A DNA stretch of 64,000 nucleotides from Gnetum montanum (Eukaryota; Streptophyta; Gnetopsida; Gnetales; Gnetaceae). Each line of letters starts with the position of its first letter. Within the stretch, counting starts at the first letter, position 1. The notes below the pieces were generated by a model. The model saw nothing but the letters and a program-made list of their open reading frames with translations, had not been told where the DNA came from and did no database searches. Below are positions 1 to 9,294 of the stretch, in pieces. The DNA lies in contig MNCI01030836.1 in assembly GCA_015680685.1 (NCBI GenBank), positions 59,443 to 123,442 on the forward strand, given 5' to 3'. The position numbers and the translations under genes are program-made.

Positions 1-557
1 CTGCTTGAGTTATCCTTGATTCCATCTAGGAGATAAAATTGTTTTTTAAAGTCAGACCAAGGTTGAAATTCATGAGGAGGAAGTCGAGAAGGGACTCCCC
101 CAAGTTTATCGTGAGGGAATTCAATCATATTAAAATCTCCGCCAAAAATCCAAGGAATGGAAGGAAGAGAATAGGTTAGTTCCTGCCATAAGTTAGCCCG
201 TTCCATGGAGTCATTTGGAGCATAAATAGAGCAAACCCCAAAGGGTCCATGGGAGGAGGAAAAGATAGCCCAAGAAATTCTTTGGCTTGAATCGGAACCA
301 AAATGGATGAGTTTGTCTTTCCAATGGGCTGAAATGAGAATAGCTGCTCCACCTTTTCCATACACGTGGGAGGTAGCTATGACTAAGGAGTGGGGAAGAA
401 ACCTATGAGCTAAAAACTCTAAGTCATAAGCTGAAATTTTAATTTCTTGAAGAAGGATGAAATCAAAGGTGGTATTCAGACTAGAGAGAAAATTGCTAGC
501 CCTTTTACCTCGAAGCCTATATGTAAGGCCTCGAACATTCCAAGATACTAAATTCAT
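1..557 (-). CDS. LINE ORF2, N-terminal AP-like endonuclease domain (partial)
   Basis: Open without a stop from an ATG at 557-555 to the window edge (about 185 residues). It begins MNLVSWNVRGL, the usual opening of the exonuclease-endonuclease-phosphatase fold in plant LINE ORF2. Further on come LLQEIK (the metal-binding Glu motif), a SIYAPN segment and FGGDFNMIE (the GDFN motif of the active site). This domain nicks target DNA to start target-primed reverse transcription; the polymerase would follow outside the window. The ATG overlaps the ORF1 stop as ATGA, which fixes this start. No nonsense change is seen in this part, unlike ORF1. The family is clear; whether the whole ORF2 is intact cannot be judged. 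Confidence 0.85.
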   Translation of the reverse strand, partial: MNLVSWNVRGLTYRLRGKRASNFLSSLNTTFDFILLQEIKISAYDLEFLAHRFLPHSLVIATSHVYGKGGAAILISAHWKDKLIHFGSDSSQRISWAIFSSSHGPFGVCSIYAPNDSMERANLWQELTYSLPSIPWIFGGDFNMIEFPHDKLGGVPSRLPPHEFQPWSDFKKQFYLLDGIKDNSS

Positions 558-1660
558 GGGGAGGTAGAAGATGCGGGTAAGGAAAGAACTTCAGAGAATT
601 TGAGGGTTGATGTGTCCACTTGCATTATGTTGGAGAGGACAACAAAGGGGTCGTTTGTAATAACTGGAACTATAGAAGAGGTTGTATGGGAGGGAGATAA
701 TGGTGGGTTAGAAAAGGAGGATGGTTTAGCTCTTTTCCTGCCCCCATCATTCACCCCCTTAGTGGTTGAAATAGAGTCCTTGAAAGATTTAGACTTGGTG
801 ACTTTAGCTTGAGAAGTGATCTTTATAGAGGAGCTAGAATGAGGGACTTGTGTGGTAGAGGATTTAGGTTTGGAGAGAAAACTAGAGGTCTTGTGGGGAG
901 TGGCTGCAAATTTAAATGTTTTCGGTAGGACTTGAGTTTCATTTGTAGGGGAAGAACGATTTTGTGAAGGGTTGTTTGCATTTTTCTTCCTAGCTAAGGA
1001 AGGGCAAGCCGAGATGTGGTGATCAACTCGATAACAATAGCTACAGGAGTTTGGAAGGTAAAAATAATCAACTTTTTGTGTGAACAATTTTCCTCTAGCC
1101 GCTAATGTGTGAGAGGTTTTCTTATGAGAGATGTCTAGTTCTATACAGTAGTGACGAAACTGAATTCCATTAACCTCTACTCCGTGATCAGAGATAATGT
1201 AACCTAGGGTACTGACAATGTCTCTCTCAAAGGTGGAAAAAATAAGTGGAAGATTAGGTAACTCCACATAATAGGGGATAGTTTTATAGGCTAGGTCGGT
1301 GACATCGAAGTCAAATTTCCATGGATGGACGACCAGGGTGGCATTTCATGCTGGGAAAAAATAGGTTGAAAGGGCTTTCTTGACATGAGAAGCATCAGAG
1401 AGTTCTATGAGCACAAAGTTTCAAGCATAATATCGGGCATAGGAAACGGTTATACCGTGAGATTGTAGAATAGATTTGATGTACAAATTGAGATTTACTG
1501 ATCGGGGAATAAAACCCATAATTTGAATAAAAATGAACCGAGATGAAAATTCTTCAGCTACATTATCAAAAAGATCGTCCGGAATAAAAAAATCAATATT
1601 AGTGGAGTTGGGGGGACTTCCCTGCTGAGAAGAACCAGACGGGCCTTGAGATTCATCCAT
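554..1660 (-). pseudogene. LINE ORF1: DUF4283-like domain plus CCHC zinc knuckle, two nonsense codons
   Basis: One minus-strand frame from ATG at 1660 to TGA at 554-556 is coding-like throughout but broken by in-frame TGA codons at 1421-1423 and 1346-1348. The N-terminal half has the DUF4283 pattern seen in plant LINE ORF1 and retroelement proteins, including a VVHPWKFDFD segment and YYVELPNLPL. It is followed by CSYCYRVDHHISAC, a CX2CX4HX4C zinc knuckle near residues 225-238, and a Ser/Thr/Lys-rich basic tail. Such proteins bind the element RNA and act as nucleic-acid chaperones. Both internal stops sit where CGA arginine codons would be natural, fitting CpG deamination (inference). Translation of the 554-1267 part alone would retain the knuckle but lose the DUF4283 start. 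Confidence 0.8.
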
Positions 1661-2164
1661 GACTACACTGTAGCAAAGATCTTCTCTGCCAACAGTGCAG
1701 CCCTATGTAGCACTCCTGGATTGGAAGCACCGATGAACCCGTTGACGCCAAACCACCACTAAACCCGTTGATGCCAAAATTCCACAGGTCCACCCAATGA
1801 TGTGAAAAAAAATCTTAAAAGTCTGAACTTAATGGTGGCGATCCCGGATCTGCGACACCCTCGACTCAGATCTGTCAAGCTAGTTCAGCTAATGAAACCG
1901 ATTGGCTGCTAGGGAACCACAGTAACGTAGATTTGTGTTTGCAGCAACAAGCAACACCCTGCGTAGTGTTCGACAAACAGACAAGATTGTTTGGCAGAAA
2001 AGGAAAATCGGTAACGGTGGTGTTGCAGCGCAGCGCAACAGAGACGTGGCGCCCCGTGACTGCGGTGCAGCCAAACGCCAGAAAAAAACGATCATAGAGC
2101 CCCGTGCGCGATAGCAATGACCATGTATTCCTGCCAGGGAATAGTAACGTCTACGAAGACTTAT

Positions 2165-2187
2165 TATATATATATATATATATATAT
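2165..2187. repeat. (AT)n microsatellite
   Basis: Uninterrupted TA/AT dinucleotide run of about 23 bp next to the 5' end of the LINE. Confidence 0.95.
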
Positions 2188-2909
2188 CAATTTTAACATC
2201 TCTTTCATTCAGTTTCATCGTTAATTTTATCCTATATAACATTATAAGTACCTGCATATACAACTTCATTGCAACTCAAGTTATCAATATCATTGGCCTC
2301 ACCATCTCAATATCTTCCAAGTTGCCTCACCATTCAAATCCCATTCTTATTAAACTAAAACATGACAAGGTTAAGCATTCAACTTTTGACTAAAAATGCT
2401 ATATAAAAACTTTTGATTAAAAACACTATATAAAAGTGTCCAAAATTTCTTGTGCGGCTCCTACATATGCAATTAGCATAGCCTATTTTTAATTTTAAAA
2501 GACATGGTATTAACCCATCTTATCACTTTGTTAAGCATAGAGAATAGGAGTGCCATGCTTGAACCATTTATGCCATTGTTTGGCAAAGAATCAAACACTA
2601 CGAACAATGCTTACTCATTACGTGTTATTCCATTTCATCATAGTCTTCTTTATTCTACATCTCATTCAATAAAGAGAAGTCATAAATCAAGTATCCTTCC
2701 TTCTTTATAAGAGTTATAACTTACTTTACCTTACCCAATACCCCACATTCCACTTTATTGTCATCGTTACTTTAAATCTCATGATGTAATGCACCTAGAC
2801 TATCCATTACTTTTAACGAACACTTTGTGAAGCATTGGTAATAGGTGAGGATAAAAAAATCCTCTACTCCTTTCGCCATAGCATTTTAAAGTCTCAAACA
2901 GTTATTTTT
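2188..2909. other. Intergenic stretch, nothing recognised
   Basis: AT-rich sequence between the LINE and element A. Small ORFs here (2504-2710, 2835 onward) show no recognisable motif, and the second runs into the LTR of element A. The last five bases (2910-2914, atgat) are the left target-site duplication of element A. Confidence 0.6.
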
Positions 2910-2914
2910 ATGAT

Positions 2915-3794
2915 TGATGAATCACAGTTTGTTAGGCCCCGATATCAAGTACGTGATATCGAATATAAGATATCGGGTACCCGATATCTCAACTTAGATC
3001 CAATATCGTATACACGATATCGCGATTCCTGTGTTGACCTATAAATATAGCACTCAGGCACACGGGGAGGGGTCTTTGGCCGATAAGTCTTTAAGTTGAC
3101 TCTTTTTGTCAGTTTTTAATTAATTTTTAGTTCCTTTTCCCAAGTGCATGCCTGCAGTGTGATGCTTGTAATTGTACAAAACCTTTGTTCGAGTGTGACA
3201 TACTTGGACATGCACACAATCGGCAATAAAGATCGAGATTACTTCATCATTGCAACATTCATTTAGTTTTTAATTGTTTAATTGTTAATTATTATTTATT
3301 ATTTTCTTAGTTAATATTTCTTTATCGTCATTTACTATTCCTGTTATTAATGCGGAATGAGTACATCTTAATCACGAACATTTAAGTGTCACTTCGTGGA
3401 AACCCAATAGCATATCAAGTAGTGCTCAAGTAATGTGCGCTTGGTAATCCTAGATGTAGTACACGAAGTCCAAGATGTGTACGAATGATTAAGGACGGAT
3501 GCTTATTGCACTTCGGCTAGCTTAGATCTTATTTCATATTACTTATTAGCTTAATCCAGATTATTTCTCATTGTCTTTAGGACTAGCATAGTGTTAGAAA
3601 TCACATCATACACCTCACTCTAGACTAAACCATACGTGACAAAGCAAATACTAGTCCAAGTGGGAAGACAATGAACTGCAATCAATGTATAACTGTGTAG
3701 GTGCCACAACCAGTTCGTCCATAGAGTTCAATCGGATCACGCATACATGCTCATATTCGTATGGTTGAGCATAGGGGTACCTTGCTGCTCATCA
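2915..3794 (+). repeat. Element A 5' LTR
   Basis: 880-bp LTR with terminal TGATGA/TCATCA. The U3 part is short: a promoter array is followed by TATAAATA at 3040-3047, so most of the LTR is R/U5. Internal landmarks shared with the other LTRs include a GTGACATACTTGGACATGC segment, an AATAAAGATCGAGATTA segment near 3225-3242 (possible polyadenylation signal) and the terminal GGGGTACC...CTCATCA. Confidence 0.93.
2941..3047 (+). promoter_or_regulatory. U3 promoter of A: 14-bp-period GATATC array plus TATA box
   Basis: GATATC occurs at 2941, 2955, 2969 and 2983, spaced exactly 14 bp, with GTAC-centred palindromes between (for example GGGTACCC). A degenerate copy and another GATATC at 3016 follow, and TATAAATA lies at 3040-3047. 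The position directly before a TATA box suggests binding sites for a dimeric regulator. That function is inferred. Confidence 0.7.
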
Positions 3795-3795
3795 T

Positions 3796-3813
3796 TGGCA
3801 CCATTGCTAGGGA
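3796..3813 (+). other. Primer-binding site of A (tRNA-Asp type)
   Basis: TGGCACCATTGCTAGGGA begins two bases after the LTR end. It matches the complement of the 3' end of plant tRNA-Asp (TGGCGCCGTTGCCGGGGA) except for CpG-type transitions and one G/A change. tRNA-Asp priming is typical of Athila-group elements. Confidence 0.8.
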
Positions 3814-3928
3814 TAGTGCTAATTATCTAGATTAGTTATATCATACAAGATCGCTATAACAGGGTATTAACAATATATCTTTCAAACAAAGAAATTAAAT
3901 TCAATTAAGTCATACACAATTCACAATA

Positions 3929-6276
3929 ATGTCTCTTTCACAAGACAGTGATAACGCAAAATCTAGCGAGGCAATTCATTGGAGAACCAATGAAGACATT
4001 TGAAGTACTCAATCTTATGTAGGAGTTTCATATGTTCATAGACACCCCAACGATACTCAAGGACTTTTCCCATCTAACTCAGACACCTCTAGTGAAGATG
4101 GGACATCCCCTAGAATGAGGGGGCTCGTAAGGCCTAGGACTTTCTCAATGGATAGCAAGAGTACATCAGGGGATGATTGGGAGACTTACAAAATTCATGA
4201 CAAGTTTTTCAGTTCCCTCTCTTTCTCTGCTCTTTCAACGTCGGGTTGTGACATAGACAACTATATCTCAAGGGGTCAGTGTAGAAATAAAAATCGAACC
4301 CATAGGCAAAATCAAGAATGCCAACATGAACAAAGACGACATTTTCCTAAGTCACAAACTCACAACCTACTTAGTGACAATGAATCCCTATTGGCCACTA
4401 AGAGCCTAATGCATATAATAGGCGCTATTCAAATATCCTGTAGGCATCGTAAGGAAAGCCATCTACCCGAGCTTGATTTAATCAACTTTTCCAAGTTTTC
4501 ATGAGGCTATGATTTTGATCTGCAACATCATTTACAAGCCTTCTATGATGCTTGTGCATGGAACAATATTGATAATGGATGGCAAAGACTTAAGCTCTTT
4601 CCTATGACACTCGTTGGCCAAGAAAAAGTATGGTATAGGTCTTTAAAGCTAAAATCAATTCGCCATTGGCTGACAATGGTAAACCTCTTCAATGAAAGAT
4701 ATCAAACCTATGCAAGAGTGTTAACCTTGAGGAGACAAATCTAAGAGTGGAAGCAAGGGCAACATGAACCCTTGAACATGGCCTTAAAAAAATATTACTC
4801 TTTGTTAAACAAATGCCTAGGCCATGGGTTCTTTGAGGAGAGGCTAATGTATCACATCATGGATGGGCTTGGTAATGAAACAAGGGAGACCCTAGGGATG
4901 TATGCCCCAGGTCAACTATATGAACTATGAACCCATCAATTCCAAGAGCTTATTAAGCAGGTAGCAAAAGAAGAAGGAGAAATAGCCAAATGGGAGAATG
5001 TTGAAAAATCTCAACAAGACCAAACTCTTAAAGTAATAAAGGTCCATAATCATAAAGAGGATAAATCAACTCACCTCGAGGAGGTGAAATCATTTCTACC
5101 TTTGCCAATACTAAAATCACTAGATGAAATCAAGGCAAAGGTCAACAAGATGATGGAGTGGGTACATGGAAAATGTAGACAATATGCAAACATTATTAGG
5201 GGGAGATCCACACAAGATAACTTTGACGACCAAAATAAACAAAGGATACCAAACTAGAAACAGGATAGAACACCATTCAAGAATCAGAAAGAAGGGCTAA
5301 AGAGAATGAGGATAGGGGCTCAACCACAAAACATAAGTATCAATGTGATGTTTGCCTATACGATCATCCAAGAGGCCAATGTCCAATCTTGTCACATCTA
5401 CATGAGCATTAGGGAAGAATGTTACATCCAGATTTCGTACCGAAGGACATGGTTGGGTGCATCCCTATCCCACAACTTTATGGAAAATTCCACAACTCAT
5501 CGTACTATTCGTGGGTTCTTATCGGCCTCAGTACTGTGCTCAACCGTTGTGGCAAAATCCCAGTTGTGGGGGATGCCATCGCCAAACTGGCCACACCCTT
5601 TGTATCACTTGAAACCAAGCACTTATTATGTTCAACATCCTATTTTTCCAACTGGATCGACATCCTCTATTTCACCTCATCGTTATCATTCTTCCAAGTA
5701 TCATCAACCCATGTCCTCTCCTATGGAATCACCACCTCATGTTTCTTATACTTCTCATTGCTCTTAATATTCTCATCCTTCACCTCCTCCTACATCGCCA
5801 CCAGTAGTACCAGAAGGTTTTGCACCACAACACCAACCCATGAACATTACTTGTGCTGCTATTGTCAATGGTAGTGGGGCCCTCCACAACATCAGAAGCA
5901 TCCTTTCTTTAGGCATGGTCATAGAAAAAGACAACATAGTTCTAAAACCACTACATCCTCCAACTTAGCACAAGCCCAACATGATGATGCACCTTTCTCT
6001 TCAAACTCAATGCCTCCTATTACCTTATCTAGGCCACCAATCAATACTCCAACAACCATGTGACCTAATGAACATAACAATGTGGGGAGATATATTGATC
6101 CTTGCATATTGTCTTATGGTCACGAGTGCCATAGTGGGTTAGCCTCTTATCACATAACCACATCTTATAATCTGCCCTACTATGCCTATTATAATCAAGT
6201 GTGTGAACCCCAATTTGGGTACATTCTTGCCACCACACCAAAAGACACCAATGGTTTGGATATGATCGGATCCTAA
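3929..6276 (+). pseudogene. Element A gag (broken)
   Basis: Starts MSLSQDSDNA at 3929, the same start as the gag of element C at 31633. A Ser/His-rich N-terminus is followed by a capsid-like region (LQHHLQAF, LKLFPMTLVG, LFNERYQTY, LGMYAPGQLYEL) and then a zinc knuckle at about 5340-5395 of the form CX2CX3HX4C (CDVCLYDHPRGQC), as in Athila-type gag. After that comes a Ser/Pro/His-rich tail. Several in-frame stops (for example after EDI near 4000, NFSKFS near 4502 and QLYEL near 4928) and frame changes make it non-functional. It would form the virus-like particle and bind element RNA. Confidence 0.82.
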
Positions 6277-6279
6277 TAG

Positions 6280-7231
6280 TTCTAGTATGCATGGATCCAA
6301 ACTTTTCATTTATTAATTCTCACCATGATCCAAGGTTTAGTCATGGGGAACACCCCCCATTCTAACAAGTAGAATTAGTAAATGTTTTTCTTTTTCTTTG
6401 GTTTTACAATTTTTTTTTGTTTTCTAATTTTTCATTTTCTAATTTTTCATCTTTCAATTTGTTGTTTTATCTTTTTGTGGGTAATCTCATCTATGTATGA
6501 AACACTTATGTAACCTATCGGTTGAGGTGTTGTTCTATGCTATTGAGTCACAAGTGACTAATTATTTGGACAGTGAGCCCAAAACATTCACACACCCATT
6601 CTATTAATAAGAGGTTCTACTCTGGGTACGATGATATTCTTATTATCATTAAAACTTAAGAGGGAATGGAAAGGGTGTGACATCAAGGGGACTTGTGGAT
6701 TCTCTTTGGTGACATTTGTAGGTGCTATCATGCAGCTTGGCTGTACTAAGATCCTTGTAGATCTAACAAAAAATTGGGAGTAAGAGTTGTGATAAAGGCA
6801 CTCAATAAAGGAACTCAATGTTGTTCTAGGGAATCCCACTGGAAAGACATGCACCCATGCCTAAAGGTTGGAGGCTTAGCTAGATCACTTTTGGAAAAAA
6901 AAAATAAAAGTGCAAAAAGCAGCCAAAAGAAGAAAAAAAACAAGGGAAAAAAAAGAGAAGAGAAAAATAAAACTAAGGGTAAAAATAAGAAATGAAGCGA
7001 AAAAGAAAAGACTAAGAAAAATGTGCCACAGACAAATTTGAATCACTCCTTCCTTGCACAAAATGCCAAGTGATTGTATGCCTTGTTGTCATGATGCTCT
7101 TATGGTTGTCTATCATTGGGATGAAACAATGTGATGTCAATGATTAGAGGTATGGACTTGATTTTGATCTAGGAGCAAAACGCTAATGGTACTTTAATCA
7201 CACACAACACTTAGAATTCATTGTACCCAAG
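6280..7231 (+). other. Conserved non-coding spacer after gag in element A
   Basis: T-rich sequence (about 6365-6480), then a run closely similar to 33500-34413 of element C, including GTAATCTCATCTA and TTCTATTAATAAGAGGTTCTAC. It lacks any sustained reading frame. It ends at AAG|GTAAGT (7229-7237), a consensus plant 5' splice site. Similarity between two separately inserted copies shows it belongs to the element; the role (packaging, export or splicing control) is unknown. Confidence 0.6.
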
Positions 7232-7805
7232 GTAAGTTACCTCACATCTTGATCTCTACAATCCCTTCTGTAATTCATCTCATCTCATTATCCAAGTGCT
7301 TATAACTTGTGTCTTGTGTGGCATAGAATTCATACCTCATAACGGTGGTGCTTAACATGTGTGTGTTTTTTTTTTTTTTTTGCACAAGTGCAAGTTGCAT
7401 TTAACCCTTCTAGTGCCTACAGACATTTTAAGGTGTGGTTACGCAAGGGCATTATAGGTTGGAACCTACTTTGGGGAGGATCCACTTGTGTAACTTTTGT
7501 AATTTCTACTTGTTGCACACCACCACATCATTTTATACCCTCTGAGTACTCCATTTCCAAATCTATTATTTTCTTTGTCATCATTTTATCAAACATTCCT
7601 TAGAACCATTAAATGTCCTTTTATGTGTTACCTAAACAGATCAGGTCTGACATTAAACTTTTAGGGCAACTACCTTGAAAAATATCTAACTCTAGAATCA
7701 CACTAAGTAATGAATTAAACATTTATTAAAGTCAATGAGTAAGGTATAAGACAACCAAATTTCTCTAAAAAACCTTATTAACAATCGGTCCTTGTGTGAT
7801 TACAG
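7232..7805 (+). promoter_or_regulatory. Predicted intron before ORF2 in element A
   Basis: 5' site CCAAG|GTAAGT at 7231/7232. Branch-like CTTATTAAC lies near 7770-7790, and acceptor TGTGATTACAG ends at 7805, directly abutting the ORF2 ATG at 7806. Length is 574 bp. The donor is also present in element C (TAG|GTAAGC at 34413/34414), and the acceptor in C, D and E. No cDNA evidence is available here. Confidence 0.55.
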
Positions 7806-8234
7806 ATGGCCCCTAAAAGAGGATAACAAGAAGGTCTTTCTCAAGGTGTAGCTAAACGCTTGAGAGGAGGTAGAGGCCAAGGACCTCATGCAAAGCAAGA
7901 GGCATAATCATTTAGCATCCATTAAGAAACTCCTATCACTACACAATCTAGCCAAGCAAAAGGTTAAGAGGTTAGGGCCAGAGCCTATGAAGAGGAACAA
8001 CGACTCTTTGCAGCATCGTATGTCAAAGCTAATCAAATATTCTCACAATTACCATTTATGTGGGAAGTGTCAACTCCATCAAACATTGGAACATCAACAT
8101 GGATGGCTCATGATCCTCAAATAGAAGAGGAGAAACTTTAGGTGCGTTTTCAATGGTATCAATCTCAAAAGCCTAGAGTGTAGGACAAAGGAAAGACACC
8201 CATGAAGGAGCCACCACCACTGGGAACCACATGA
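7806..8234 (+). pseudogene. Element A ORF2, internally deleted
   Basis: Begins MAPKR and ends just after the KEPPP...GTT tail at TGA 8232-8234, matching the first and last parts of ORF2 in elements C and D. The middle (plant-transposon-protein-like domain and most of the coiled coil, about 2.3-2.4 kb in C/D) is missing. The join is near 7960-7970, where sequence equivalent to 40820 in C continues as sequence equivalent to 38710 in D. It also carries stops (after KRG and elsewhere). Confidence 0.75.
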
Positions 8235-8410
8235 GTTCCAGAAGTTTTGTAATTTGTGTCTATGCCCAAATTCTATTTAATTCCACATTGCGACATGAAA
8301 CAATCCAAGGTCATTCAATAATCCCATACCTATCCACTGTTTGTAATTGAATGAACTTGTTCCTTACTTTATTTGACTTGAGGACGAGTTTTTATTTAGT
8401 CATGAGGGTA

Positions 8411-9289
8411 TGATGAATCATGGTTTGCCAAGCCTTGATATCAAGTACGTGATATCAAGTACAAGATATTGGGTACCCAATATCTCAACCTAGATATGAT
8501 ATCGTATACATGGTATCATGATTCCTATTTTGACCTATAAATATAGCACTTATGCACATGGGGAGGGGTCTTTGGTCGATAAGTATTTAGGTCAAGTCTT
8601 TTTGTTAGTTTTCATTAATTTTTAGTTCCTTTTCCCAAGTGCATGCCCATAGTGTGATGCTTGTAATTATATGGAACCTTTATTTAAGTGTGACGTACTT
8701 GGACATGCACATGATTGACAATAAAGATCGAGATTACTCCATCATTGTAGCATTCATTTAGTTTTTAATTATTTAATTGTTAATTATTATTTATTATTTT
8801 CTTAGTTAATATTTCTTTATCATCATTTACTATTCTTGTTATTAATGTGGAATGAGTGTGTCTTAATCATGAACATTTAAATGTCACTATGTGGAAACCT
8901 AGTAGCGTATCAAGTAGTGCTTGAGTAATGTGCACTTGGTAATCCTAGATGTAGTACACAAAGTCCAAGATGTATATAGATGATTAAGGATGGATGCTCA
9001 TCACAGTTAGGCTAGCTTAGATCTTATTTCATATTGTTTATTAGCTTAATCAAGATTATTTCTCATTGTCTTTAGGAGTAGCATAGTGTTAGAAATCACA
9101 TCGTACACCTTACCCTAGACTAAACCATACGTGAGAAAGCAACTACTAGTCTAGGTGGGAAGACAACAAACTGTGATCAACGTATAACTATGTAGGTGCC
9201 ACAACTAGTTCGTCCATAGAGTTCGACCAGATCGTGCATACACACTCATATTTGTATGGTTGAGCATAGGGGTACCTCGTCACTCATCA
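8411..9289 (+). repeat. Element A 3' LTR
   Basis: 879 bp, preceded by a short purine-rich CATGAGGGTA that would be the polypurine tract. It matches the 5' LTR throughout, with differences mainly C/T and G/A; several GATATC units have decayed. Confidence 0.93.
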
Positions 9290-9294
9290 ACGAT

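Larger units (their letters stand above)
1..2160 (-). mobile_element. LINE (non-LTR retrotransposon), 5' part
   Basis: Minus-strand non-LTR retrotransposon running off the left edge, so the reverse transcriptase and 3' tail lie outside the window. Visible from its 5' side are a GC-richer leader (about 1661-2160), ORF1 with a DUF4283-like domain and a zinc knuckle, and the start of ORF2 with an endonuclease domain. The order ORF1 then ORF2 (endonuclease first) is that of plant L1-clade LINEs. The upstream limit is uncertain; it is set where a TA microsatellite begins. No target-site duplication can be judged. Confidence 0.85.
2915..9289 (+). mobile_element. Element A: pol-less Athila-like LTR retrotransposon with gag and truncated ORF2
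   Basis: A 6.4-kb element bounded by two similar LTRs (2915-3794 and 8411-9289) that begin TGATGA and end TCATCA. The flanks are atgat (2910-2914) and acgat (9290-9294), a 5-bp target-site duplication with one C/T difference. Inside are a tRNA-Asp-type primer-binding site, a decayed gag, a T-rich non-coding spacer, an intron-like segment and a short ORF2. No protease, RT, RNase H or integrase can be found in the 4.6-kb interior, so it must have moved with enzymes from another element; B and E are the likely type of helper. Many C-to-T/G-to-A changes mark it as old. Confidence 0.93.

Noticed and set aside
600-812. Plus-strand ORF of 70 codons
   Set aside because: It lies antisense within LINE ORF1, which has recognisable domains.
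2941-3021. Regularly spaced repeats as a CRISPR array
   Set aside because: The 14-bp units have no unique spacers and lie in a plant LTR promoter just before a TATA box.
6774-6995. Lys-rich ORF of 73 codons (possible nuclear protein)
   Set aside because: It is translation of an A-rich tract in the non-coding spacer of element A and is not conserved in element C.
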